From a virus, in the IMG/VR virus record IMGVR_UViG_3300049203_000108, positions 1 to 37,943 of that record: a DNA stretch of 37,943 nucleotides; one strand, written 5' to 3'. The position numbers and the translations under genes are program-made. Under the pieces are notes generated by a model. That model searched no databases, was not told the origin of the DNA, and saw only the letters and a list, made by a program, of their open reading frames with translations. Shown piece after piece: positions 31,337 to 37,864 of this stretch; positions within the stretch are counted from its first letter, which is position 1, and the number at the start of each line of letters is the position of its first letter.

Positions 31337-33220
31337 ATGAGCGATTGGGTTGATGATCCAGAAATTGAAATAGAGACCGAAGAAACCGATTGGGTTGATG
31401 ACAAAGCTCCCGTGCCTCAACCAGAAGAAAGCACAGGAAGGCAACTTGTTCGCGGCGCAATCGATACGGTTGTGCCGGCGCTCGGCGCGATCGGTGGCGG
31501 AGTACTTGGCGCTGGCGCTGGGCCCATCGGCGCGGTCGGCGTAGGCGCTCTAGGCTATGGAATGGGAAAAGAAGGCGCTCGCCATTTAAAGAAACTCATT
31601 CTTGATGATGACACCGATGCAAAAACATACGGTGAGCTCGTTACGCGTCCGCTTGGTGATATGGCTGAGGGTGCGACGTTTGAAATTGGCGGACAAGCTT
31701 TAGGTCAAGGCATTCAGGCGGCAGGCAAAGGTTTTAAGACTGCTGGCGAGGCGCTAGCACCACGCCTTAAAGGCAATGCCGATGACATCATTGCAGCAGC
31801 CAAGCGCCTGGGATTTACGCCGACGCCCGGGATGATCAAAGAGGGCAAAACCCTTCAGGGGCTAGAGTCTACTTTGCAGCAATCGCCTGGTATGGGCGGC
31901 TGGCTTGTTCGTAGACAAACTAAAAAAGCAGTCGAGAAAATGGATGAAGTCCCTCGCTTGCTTTTAAAAGACTCAACGTCTTTAACGCCGCATGAGCTTG
32001 GAAATAAAGTTAAGACCGGCATCGAGCAAACGGTATCAAAGCGCTTCGAGCCACACAGAACGGTCTTTAAAGAGCTAGCCGAGAGTACTCCGCATATTCC
32101 TGTCGGCGAGAAAAGCTTAAGCCGTGTGGCAAAAAATATTGGTGGCTTCGATGAGGTAAGGCTTTTACCTGGCTCGCCAGCGGCAGCGGCAGCAGAAAAA
32201 TATGCTGGCTCACTTGCTGGCGTTCGGTCTGTTAAAGACTTACAAAAAATACGTCAAAACGTAGGCACACGCCTAGGTGATCCTTCGGTTTCAAACGAAG
32301 AAAAAGCTGTGCTCAATGAGATTTACGCAAGGCTTACGCGCCTAGAAGAGAATTCTCTACAGCGTGGCGCGATCGATACCATGCGCGGCTTTGCGCAAAA
32401 GCCTACCGGCAAAACTGGCGACGCATTGGCAGGTGAGGGCGAAGCTCTTGCTAAAGAGTTGCTTGATAAAATGCGTGGTGCAAAAAAAGGCTTCTCGACC
32501 GGTATGGGTGAACTCCGAGAGCTCTCTGGCAACGCTCGTATTCGTGGTAAACTCCACGGGCCGGATAATTTCGTTGAGAAAATCGATGACATCCCAAGCG
32601 AAAAACTAGTCGACCGCCTGTTTCCAATGAATGATCAGCGCTTGCTTGGCTCTGTCGAAAAAACATTCCCAGAGCAGTTTGCTGATTTAAGGCAAGGTAA
32701 GCTTGCGCAAATCCAGCGCGGCTCACTTGATATTAACGGTGTACCGTCATCATCGAAGTTTCTCACTCAGACAAATAAAATTGATCAGTATCCAGAGAGC
32801 ATGAAAATGCTCTTCGGTGATGAAGGCGCTCAGAAGTTCGCGGACTTCAAAACGGCTCGCAGCGCATTCCCAGAGCGGATTGGGCCGAGCGGAACACCGC
32901 AAGGAAATGCATTCTTTAACTTCGCAAATCCGGCAACGCACATAAAAGATGCTGGCAATTATCTCGCATATAAAGCGCTCGACTCAAAGACCGCTGAGAG
33001 GGTTGCTAATTTCCTAATGCGCTCACCAAAGTTTGCAAAAATGGCGCAGGAAAACCCACAAGCGTTTCAGGCTGCCGTAATACAGTTTGGTCAAAAGGTG
33101 CATCCATCTGGTGCGGCCCTACCAAAGGCAGCTGGCACAGAGCGCGGACAAGAGTCGATTGCATCGCAAGAACCAGTTTCAGAAGAGGACGCACAGAACG
33201 CATTTATTGAAGGTAATTAA
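31337..33220 (+). CDS. Large ejection-type virion protein, P22 gp16-like in size (627 aa)
   Basis: An acidic start with a DWVDD repeat is followed by a Gly/Ala-rich hydrophobic segment (about 45-75, GGGVLGAGAGPIGAVGVGAL) that could enter membranes. A long helical body rich in Lys/Glu and a disordered tail come next. P22 gp16 is 609 aa and also ends the ejection set; no sequence signature was recognised. It would help carry DNA across the host envelope. Confidence 0.58.
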   Translation: MSDWVDDPEIEIETEETDWVDDKAPVPQPEESTGRQLVRGAIDTVVPALGAIGGGVLGAGAGPIGAVGVGALGYGMGKEGARHLKKLILDDDTDAKTYGELVTRPLGDMAEGATFEIGGQALGQGIQAAGKGFKTAGEALAPRLKGNADDIIAAAKRLGFTPTPGMIKEGKTLQGLESTLQQSPGMGGWLVRRQTKKAVEKMDEVPRLLLKDSTSLTPHELGNKVKTGIEQTVSKRFEPHRTVFKELAESTPHIPVGEKSLSRVAKNIGGFDEVRLLPGSPAAAAAEKYAGSLAGVRSVKDLQKIRQNVGTRLGDPSVSNEEKAVLNEIYARLTRLEENSLQRGAIDTMRGFAQKPTGKTGDALAGEGEALAKELLDKMRGAKKGFSTGMGELRELSGNARIRGKLHGPDNFVEKIDDIPSEKLVDRLFPMNDQRLLGSVEKTFPEQFADLRQGKLAQIQRGSLDINGVPSSSKFLTQTNKIDQYPESMKMLFGDEGAQKFADFKTARSAFPERIGPSGTPQGNAFFNFANPATHIKDAGNYLAYKALDSKTAERVANFLMRSPKFAKMAQENPQAFQAAVIQFGQKVHPSGAALPKAAGTERGQESIASQEPVSEEDAQNAFIEGN

Positions 33221-33346
33221 ACAGCAGTCCAGTTGACGGTATGCCATATGCTTTCGTACGCTGGATTTCTCAAAAATAGCTCTAAAGGCTTCCGCAAAAG
33301 CCATCTCCTTTTTTCAACCCCCCAAACTTTGGGAAAAGGAGATTTC
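33221..33346 (+). promoter_or_regulatory. Lysis-region leader with 10-bp ribosome-site hairpin
   Basis: ATCTCCTTTT (33303-33312) pairs perfectly with AAAAGGAGAT (33334-33343), hiding the whole ribosome site of the gene at 33347. A small inner CCCAA/TTGGG stem sits in the loop. GCCATCTCC (33300-33308) is shared with other late leaders. TTGACG at 33233-33238 could be a -35 box, but its -10 is poor. Confidence 0.55.
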
Positions 33347-33637
33347 ATGTCAGAACAAATCGGCATTAAAGAAACAAAAGAGGCAGTAGAGGCCGTTCTT
33401 GCTATCTCTAAATTCGTTGCAGCCCGCGCAAAAGATGGCGTTGGTGCTGATGACGGTATTGCACTCGTTCAAAAGCTTCTCACCGACGAAGAGTTTAAAA
33501 AAGTTCTTGAGGCTGGCGTTGAGGGAGCAAAGCAAATCCCTTCGGAAGTAAAAGACCTATCTTTAACTGAATCAGTTGAGCTTATCGTCATGGGCGGCAA
33601 AGCGGTTGTCGAAATCGTTGGCGAGCTTCGCAAGTAA
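33347..33637 (+). CDS. Conserved phage protein near lysis genes (96 aa)
   Basis: The pattern IGIKETKEAVEAVLAISKFV, ARAKDGVGADDGIALVQKLL, EFKKVLEAGVEGAKQIPSEV and KDLSLTESVEL belongs to a small helical phage family of unknown role found near lysis or structural genes. Its ribosome site is sequestered in a 10-bp hairpin. The stop overlaps the next ATG (TAATG). Confidence 0.65.
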   Translation: MSEQIGIKETKEAVEAVLAISKFVAARAKDGVGADDGIALVQKLLTDEEFKKVLEAGVEGAKQIPSEVKDLSLTESVELIVMGGKAVVEIVGELRK

Positions 33638-33837
33638 TGGTCTTAAAAGTAATCACCGCGATTATGGCGGTAAGAGACATTCTGAAATACGCACGGGAAC
33701 TGTGGGATCTTGCAAAACGAATGCGGGAAAACGACCAAATTCGCAAAGACGAGCAGGCAACACTCGAGAAATTAAAAAACGCAAAGACAGCAAATGAGGT
33801 TGAGGATGCGGCTCGCGATTCTCTTGGCGGTTTCTAG
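33637..33837 (+). CDS. Small basic helical protein, possible i-spanin-like partner (66 aa)
   Basis: A weakly hydrophobic N-terminus (VLKVITAIMAVRDILKYA) leads into a long charged helix (ENDQIRKDEQATLEKLKNA). The next gene, a lipoprotein, starts inside it in another frame, the arrangement of Rz/Rz1 pairs. The N-terminal helix is poor as a membrane anchor, so the spanin call is tentative. Confidence 0.5.
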   Translation: MVLKVITAIMAVRDILKYARELWDLAKRMRENDQIRKDEQATLEKLKNAKTANEVEDAARDSLGGF

Positions 33838-34096
33838 TCTCTTGGTTTCATGTGTGAATCGTCCAAAGGGGCTCATCTGTTTGGTTGATGCCCCCGAGGA
33901 CCGCTCACGCTCACGCCGTATTTGCTTTGATCTAGAAAAAGACTTCGATAACGAAGGTAACGTTTTGAAATCGGCAACGCCAAAGATTCAAGATGCGTGG
34001 ACCACGTTTGATCTAAACAAGCACACCTGTTTTGACCCAGACACATGGGCCTCTGTGAAAACCTACCTACGTCAAAAATCTAAGAGTTGTAAATGA
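33806..34096 (+). CDS. Outer-membrane lipoprotein, possible o-spanin (96 aa)
   Basis: ATG 33806 is preferred, with GAGG 6 bases upstream; ATG 33794 would add four residues. The signal peptide MRLAILLAVSSLLVSC has lipobox L-V-S-C16, and +2 is Val, consistent with outer-membrane sorting. The mature 81-aa part is charged, with three further Cys. It overlaps the preceding frame by 32 bases and the endolysin by ATGA. Its place in the lysis cassette suggests an o-spanin, although it is not Pro-rich like Rz1. Confidence 0.62.
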   Translation: MRLAILLAVSSLLVSCVNRPKGLICLVDAPEDRSRSRRICFDLEKDFDNEGNVLKSATPKIQDAWTTFDLNKHTCFDPDTWASVKTYLRQKSKSCK

Positions 34097-34452
34097 GCTA
34101 TAAGTACAGTCAGCGCTCAATGAAAAACCTCTCGCAGTGTCATCCTGATTTGCAACGAATCGCATTCGAGCTCATCAAGGAAATGGATGTCGTGGTTATC
34201 TGCGGTCATCGCGGCGAAAAAGAACAAAACGAAGCTTTTGCTAATGGCACATCGAAGCTTAAATTTCCAAAGAGTAAGCACAACAAAACGCCAAGTCTTG
34301 CAATGGACGTCGTGCCTTATCCGATCAACTGGGAGGCGCGTGCTAAGTTCTTAGAGATGCGTGAGAGAATGCGAGCAATCGCAAAACGCCTAGGCATTCC
34401 AGTGCGTTTTATCTCTTGGGATCTTCCGCATATCGAACTCACAACGAAGTAG
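34093..34452 (+). CDS. Endolysin, M15-family L-alanyl-D-glutamate peptidase-like
   Basis: The 119-aa enzyme is a single peptidase M15 domain without signal peptide. The zinc ligands are seen in SKHNKTPSLAMDVVPYP (His63, Asp72) and WDLPHIEL (His113), with Asp110 and Glu115 nearby. It cleaves peptide stems of peptidoglycan in the periplasm and so needs a holin for release; the holin is not clearly identified. T5 endolysin is the nearest known type. Confidence 0.9.
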   Translation: MSYKYSQRSMKNLSQCHPDLQRIAFELIKEMDVVVICGHRGEKEQNEAFANGTSKLKFPKSKHNKTPSLAMDVVPYPINWEARAKFLEMRERMRAIAKRLGIPVRFISWDLPHIELTTK

Positions 34453-34861
34453 GCGAGTAGGTCGAGCAATCGGAATTATGGCAAAGCCTGTAGTTATCAC
34501 CTTGTTTGGTATAGCTATAGGTGCCATTTAGCGTTTCGCATTGCTCATCATCACCATCGCCCCATTCGGTGCAAAACATTGCTTCAAACGTGCCGCTTGT
34601 TGAGCTCGCGCTATTGAACGAAATATTGCAAAAGCAATCGTTCTGCTCGCGTCCAAAGCGATAATAGAAAATGAACCATGTATCGGGCCGAGGGCACCCC
34701 ATGACTTCGGTTGAGAAAACGTCGCCGGTTGATGAATCAGCATAAGGGTTAGTGAGCTCGTCTCCGAACTCGTCCGCTTGCTGAGCGGAAACGACCGGCT
34801 CTCGGGCGCAGCCGATACCAAGTAATATAAAAATCACGCAAGCCAGCTGCGCAAATTGCAT
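34439..34861 (-). CDS. Cys-rich lipoprotein on the opposite strand, probable lysogenic-conversion gene (140 aa)
   Basis: The N-terminus MQFAQLACVIFILLGIGC is a type II signal peptide with an imperfect lipobox ending at Cys18. The mature part is acidic, rich in Ser/Thr/Tyr, and has seven further Cys (for instance NDCFCNISF and LCHNSDCSTY) that could form disulfides in the periplasm. It stands alone on the minus strand between endolysin and repressor, overlapping the endolysin tail by 14 bases. This is the place where prophages carry genes expressed in the lysogen. Superinfection exclusion or surface change is inferred only from position. Confidence 0.68.
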   Translation of the reverse strand: MQFAQLACVIFILLGIGCAREPVVSAQQADEFGDELTNPYADSSTGDVFSTEVMGCPRPDTWFIFYYRFGREQNDCFCNISFNSASSTSGTFEAMFCTEWGDGDDEQCETLNGTYSYTKQGDNYRLCHNSDCSTYSPTSL

Positions 34862-34989
34862 TCAAACCTCAATTGTATTTATCGGGATTTATTGAGGTCT
34901 TGTTTACTTAAGAAATCTTAAATCAAGTTAATTTGATATTGCCCCGATCAAAAGACGTACAGCACGTTAGCGTCTAAAGGTGATACATC
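34862..34989. promoter_or_regulatory. Gap with two inverted repeats upstream of the lipoprotein gene
   Basis: TTAAG-AAAT-CTTAA (34908-34921) and TCAA-GTTAAT-TTGA (34923-34936) lie back to back in AT-rich DNA, 47-75 bases before the minus-strand lipoprotein start. They are candidate operators or promoter-flanking sites. No confident -35/-10 pair was found. Confidence 0.35.
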
Positions 34990-35008
34990 GTGAGCCCAAA
35001 AGAACGGC

Positions 35009-35443
35009 TTATTTTTTATCTTGCTTCTGCTTTAGAGATTCTCCTAGACGAAGACTCTCAAACGCTCGCCGAACAAGCGACGAAGCGTCTTGTTGACGAG
35101 ATAAACCAAGAAGCGAAAAAACCTTCTGCCGATCGGCAGGTTTTGCCCTTTCGAAAGCGAGCATCACGGCGGCGCACTCTTCGAGACTAGGGCGATCATC
35201 TATTATCGGCACCACTTCTTGATGATTTTCCGGTGCCACATAAAACAGTTCAGCTGGCGTGCAGCCGATTTTTTCACAAATAGTGTTAACTGACTTGGAC
35301 GTGAATCCTATTCGGCCCTTCTCTAGGCCAGATAAATAAGACTGCTTAAAACCCAATTTGGCCGCAAATTCGCCCTGATCTGCTCCTGATTTATCACGCA
35401 GGCGACGTAAATTTTGGCCAAAAATCCTTTTAATATTAGACAT
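35009..35443 (-). CDS. CI-like repressor, XRE-family helix-turn-helix (144 aa)
   Basis: Residues about 8-66 form an HTH_3 domain (LRRLRDKSGADQGEFAAKLG, then FKQSYLSGLEKGRIGF). The rest is a helical extension, not a LexA/CI peptidase domain, so it would not self-cleave on RecA induction. It is divergent from the Cro-like gene and shares a 59-bp operator region with it. This is the lambda-like immunity switch of the phage. A CACAT-N3-ATGTG dyad lies 3 bases upstream of its start codon. Confidence 0.82.
   Translation of the reverse strand: MSNIKRIFGQNLRRLRDKSGADQGEFAAKLGFKQSYLSGLEKGRIGFTSKSVNTICEKIGCTPAELFYVAPENHQEVVPIIDDRPSLEECAAVMLAFERAKPADRQKVFSLLGLSRQQDASSLVRRAFESLRLGESLKQKQDKK
35126..35139. 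repeat. Perfect 14-bp palindrome inside the repressor gene
   Basis: CTGCCGATCGGCAG reads the same on both strands and is followed by GTTTT on the plus side. It could form a terminator-like hairpin for rightward read-through or be chance in coding DNA. Confidence 0.4.
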
Positions 35444-35446
35444 TTA

Positions 35447-35459
35447 CACATCCAATGTG
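35447..35459. promoter_or_regulatory. Operator dyad CACAT-CCA-ATGTG
   Basis: A perfect 5-3-5 dyad lies just upstream of the repressor start, 13 bp long, like the second operator at 35480-35492. It is likely bound by CI-like or Cro-like dimers. Confidence 0.6.
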
Positions 35460-35467
35460 AAAATGCG

Positions 35468-35496
35468 TTGACTTTGTATAACAATGGTTGTTAAAT
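35468..35496 (+). promoter_or_regulatory. Rightward immunity promoter, predicted leaderless
   Basis: TTGACT (35468-35473), 17-bp spacer, TTAAAT (35491-35496). The predicted start is near 35503, the A of the Cro-like ATG, and no ribosome site precedes that ATG. The mRNA is probably leaderless, as lambda cI mRNA from PRM. Confidence 0.65.
35479..35493. promoter_or_regulatory. Operator dyad TAACAA-TGG-TTGTTA in the promoter spacer
   Basis: A perfect 15-bp dyad fills the spacer and covers the first bases of the -10 box, so occupancy would exclude RNA polymerase. Confidence 0.65.
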
Positions 35497-35502
35497 AGCC
35501 GT

Positions 35503-35724
35503 ATGGACTTCAGAGAAGAAAAGAAACGTGTTGCTAGAGAATTTAAGGACGCGATTGAGGGCGCGGGCATTAGCCAGACCTCGATGGCAAAGCGCCTTAA
35601 CTTGAGCGTGCCGTATTTAAATAGGGTTCTGAAGGGTACGCAGGTACCGTCGGATGACCTTATCAACGAGATGTCTCGGCTAACGACGGCAATCAAGGCT
35701 AGTGGCCTCACGGCAACAGGTTAA
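35503..35724 (+). CDS. Cro-like XRE regulator (73 aa)
   Basis: One helix-turn-helix is visible at residues 24-46 (GISQTSMAKRLNLSVPYLNR), preceded by a basic helix. It is divergent from the CI-like repressor across two dyads. ATG 35503 coincides with the predicted transcription start; a TTG at 35488 lies inside the promoter and is unlikely. It is expected to bind the same operators and favour lytic growth. Confidence 0.75.
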   Translation: MDFREEKKRVAREFKDAIEGAGISQTSMAKRLNLSVPYLNRVLKGTQVPSDDLINEMSRLTTAIKASGLTATG

Positions 35725-35743
35725 TACGTAAACATTTATAAAC

Positions 35744-35771
35744 TTTACACGCCCTAGGGCGAATTTAAACT
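35744..35771 (+). promoter_or_regulatory. Candidate promoter with palindrome in its spacer
   Basis: TTTACA (35744-35749), 16-bp spacer, TAAACT (35766-35771). The spacer begins with the perfect 12-bp palindrome CGCCCTAGGGCG (35750-35761), a possible operator. It would drive the RecT-like gene. Confidence 0.4.
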
Positions 35772-35831
35772 GTTTGGCTATATGCGTCAAACGTAATGGA
35801 TTTTTACGCAATCTTTACAGGAGAAGAGTGC

Positions 35832-35864
35832 ATGAAAACGAATTTAAGAGGTGCTCAGGCATGA
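35832..35864 (+). CDS. Possible 10-aa leader peptide before the RecT-like gene
   Basis: ATG 35832 has AGGAG 8 bases upstream and codes MKTNLRGAQA, ending in TGA that overlaps the RecT-like ATG (ATGA). It might couple translation. It may equally be chance, since GTG near 35828 could extend the main gene. Confidence 0.25.
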   Translation: MKTNLRGAQA

Positions 35865-36874
35865 GCAACCTACCTGCTTTAAAGAACTCATTCCCGAGTC
35901 CGCAAGAATTCACGGCGATTAAGGAGCTCGGCGCTATGGCCGTTAAGTCGGGCCTACTTCCGACTTCGGTCAATACGCCCGAAAAAGCGGTCATCATCAT
36001 TCTTAAAGGTCGCGAGCTCGGTATCCCACCAATGCAGGCCTTTTCATCAATCGCGGTCGTAAACGGCAAGCCTACGATGTCGGCAGAGCTCATGGCTGCG
36101 ATGATCTACAAGAACGTGCCCGGCGCGATCATCAACTATCTCAAGTCAGATAATAACGAGTGTGTAATCGAGGCTCAGCGACCAGGCGGAAAACCAACAC
36201 GGTTTTCATTCTCAATGGAAGACGCTAAGCGCGCAAATCTCGTTGGTAAGGGGCCTTGGCAAACCTATCCAGCTGCCATGCTCCGCGCTCGTTGTTTGTC
36301 GGCAATGGCAAGAGCAATGTTTGCCGACGCCTTAAGCGGTGTTGTGTATACGCCAGAAGAGTTGGGTGCCGAGATCGATGACGACGGAAATGTGCTAAGT
36401 GTTCCGCCAGAAGTCGATGCTCCGCCGGTCGTTGATGTGACGCCTGAGAGCTTTGAGCCGCCTCACAAGAAGTCCGCAACGTCTGTGGACTTAAATGTTC
36501 TTGGAGATTTCCGAGTATCATTTGGAATTCACAGCGGTAAGCGCCTTAAGGATTTGTCCGTTGGCGAGTGGGTCAGGTATCTCGAGAAGCTTGAGTACTT
36601 TGCCGAGAAAAATGGCGAGCCCCTCTCGGATCAAGCCCATTATTTTAAAGTCGCGCTCACTCGTTACCGCGCAGCGCGTGCAGGCGAGTATGTCATTCCA
36701 TTTGGAACACTCAAAGACCTTCGCATTAAAGAAGTTGAGCTAAGTCAGCTCACGGAAGTTGCGGAGAAGGTTCAAAGCGACGCCCTTAAAAAATCTGGCG
36801 AGCTATCAGAAGACGAAAAGAATTTCCTGGCTTGCGTCGGTATCATGCAACTCGCGCACGAGGTCGGTATCTAA
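35861..36874 (+). CDS. RecT-like single-strand annealing protein with ExoX-C-like domain (337 aa)
   Basis: The N-terminal region (about 15-175) has the RecT-related block: KAVIIILKGRELGIPPMQAF, VVNGKPTMSAELMAAMI, GKGPWQTYPAAMLRARCLS and GVVYTPEELG. After a Pro-rich acidic linker (about 180-205), residues about 220-270 read FGIHSGKRLKDLSVGEWVRY, like the small C-terminal domain of exonuclease X-type proteins. It would anneal single strands during phage recombination. ATG 35861 has GAGGTG upstream. It lies just after the Cro-like gene, so it is an early function. No partner 5'-exonuclease was found. Confidence 0.68.
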   Translation: MSNLPALKNSFPSPQEFTAIKELGAMAVKSGLLPTSVNTPEKAVIIILKGRELGIPPMQAFSSIAVVNGKPTMSAELMAAMIYKNVPGAIINYLKSDNNECVIEAQRPGGKPTRFSFSMEDAKRANLVGKGPWQTYPAAMLRARCLSAMARAMFADALSGVVYTPEELGAEIDDDGNVLSVPPEVDAPPVVDVTPESFEPPHKKSATSVDLNVLGDFRVSFGIHSGKRLKDLSVGEWVRYLEKLEYFAEKNGEPLSDQAHYFKVALTRYRAARAGEYVIPFGTLKDLRIKEVELSQLTEVAEKVQSDALKKSGELSEDEKNFLACVGIMQLAHEVGI

Positions 36875-37101
36875 TGGGCTGGGTGCGAATCGGCGCCGCT
36901 GATGGCGAAACAATTTATGATTCTCGTGAGGATGACTTATCCGAGAGCGATGCCGATTACATCGCACAGCTAAAGAATTTCACAAATAAGCAAACTGATC
37001 CGGCCGTAAAGAAACATGCAGAAGAGTTAACCGAAGCGGCACTTGCTCGAATTGAGCAAGAGAAATTTGAACGAGAGCTTGGAGTTGATTTTTATGATTA
37101 G
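36874..37101 (+). CDS. Small acidic hypothetical protein (75 aa)
   Basis: ATG 36874 overlaps the RecT-like stop (TAATG). It is an acidic helical protein with two helices (DADYIAQLKNFTNK, EELTEAALARIEQEKFERE). The function is unknown; coupling suggests a recombination accessory. Confidence 0.6.
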   Translation: MGWVRIGAADGETIYDSREDDLSESDADYIAQLKNFTNKQTDPAVKKHAEELTEAALARIEQEKFERELGVDFYD

Positions 37102-37306
37102 CAATATGCCAGAAAAAAAGCTTAAGAACTTTGACGAATTAAAAGCAGAAATGGAATCGAAAGGTTCTCTCACAAAAGACGAAATCAATATGTACATGCA
37201 CCTAGCACACCAGGCCGGCATGCGCCTTGGATCTAAGGTTGTGTCTGAATCATTTAATGAGCTTGTCGATGCTTTGCTTAAGCCAAGCGAGCGGGAAACT
37301 GCGTGA
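37094..37306 (+). CDS. Small helical hypothetical protein (70 aa)
   Basis: ATG 37094 overlaps the previous stop by 8 bases (ATGATTAG), with GGAG about 10 bases upstream. Helical pattern NFDELKAEMESKGSLTKDE, then INMYMHLAHQAGMRLG. No known family is recognised. Confidence 0.6.
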   Translation: MISNMPEKKLKNFDELKAEMESKGSLTKDEINMYMHLAHQAGMRLGSKVVSESFNELVDALLKPSERETA

Positions 37307-37319
37307 CCAGTTGAGTGAA

Positions 37320-37377
37320 CCGCGTCGGTCGCTCGTGGGCAATAATGCGCTCGAGCTCTGTTGAGAGGCCGACGTGG
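37320..37377 (+). promoter_or_regulatory. Nested stem structure before the XRE regulator
   Basis: CCGCGTCGG (37320-37328) pairs with CCGACGTGG (37369-37377; one G-U) and encloses GCTCG (37331-37335) paired with CGAGC (37352-37356). The T-rich stretch comes only at 37397. It may be an attenuator or the 3' end structure of the upstream operon. Confidence 0.4.
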
Positions 37378-37415
37378 CTCCCTGAGTTGGCAACAATTTT
37401 TGTTTAGAGGAAAAC

Positions 37416-37646
37416 ATGGTAGCAGTAGCAAATTTGGTTAGAGAAGCGAGAGTTAAAAGCGGATTGAGTCAGAAGGACGTAGCTAGGAAGTTCGGCTGGA
37501 CCAGTGCACAGTTCGTATCGAATATTGAACGAGGTTTGGTTCGTGTTCCTGCTGATAAAACAAAAGCCTATGCAAAGACAATTGGTTTATCTCACTCAGC
37601 GCTCGTTGACGCCATGATTTCGGAGTATCGAAAAACTTTGACTTGA
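37416..37646 (+). CDS. XRE-family helix-turn-helix regulator (76 aa)
   Basis: The helix-turn-helix covers about residues 16-43 (SGLSQKDVARKFGWTSAQFV then SNIERGL). AGAGGA precedes the ATG. It lies between the RecT block and xis-int, so it may control the integration or early promoters, for example by binding TGTTACCC sites at 1559-1770. Confidence 0.78.
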   Translation: MVAVANLVREARVKSGLSQKDVARKFGWTSAQFVSNIERGLVRVPADKTKAYAKTIGLSHSALVDAMISEYRKTLT

Positions 37647-37667
37647 TGATGTGCGATCATCCGTGTG

Positions 37668-37686
37668 GCCCCGAGCGTTTCGGGGC
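37668..37686 (+). terminator. Hairpin terminator candidate after the XRE regulator
   Basis: GCCCCGA (37668-37674), loop GCGTT, TCGGGGC (37680-37686), followed by GTTTG. A strong 7-bp GC stem with a short, weak T-tract. Confidence 0.5.
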
Positions 37687-37864
37687 GTTTGAATGAACTG
37701 CTTCATATCAGCTGGCGTGGAGTCGGCTGGTGGCAATACGGCAAAGGAATAACACCGAGACCGTCCGGCTTAGAGCCGGGTAGCGCTCACAAGGGTTATA
37801 GTCCCCGTACGATGCTGGAGCAGTTCCTTGAGACAGTAGATTTTGCATCGAGGGGGGATCAACG
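37687..37864 (+). other. 178-bp leader before the xis-int unit
   Basis: No gene is supported; a frame from 37665 crosses the terminator hairpin and is rejected. CCGGCT-TAG-AGCCGG (37765-37779) is a perfect 6-bp hairpin. A 19-codon frame at 37693-37752 lacks a good ribosome site. The region presumably carries the promoter for the gene at 37865/49, but no confident box was found. Confidence 0.4.

Noticed and set aside
34990-35190. 66-codon plus-strand frame (GTG start, fair ribosome site) antisense to the repressor 3' end
   Set aside because: The repressor is well supported on the other strand; the frame could be real but rests only on a ribosome-site match.
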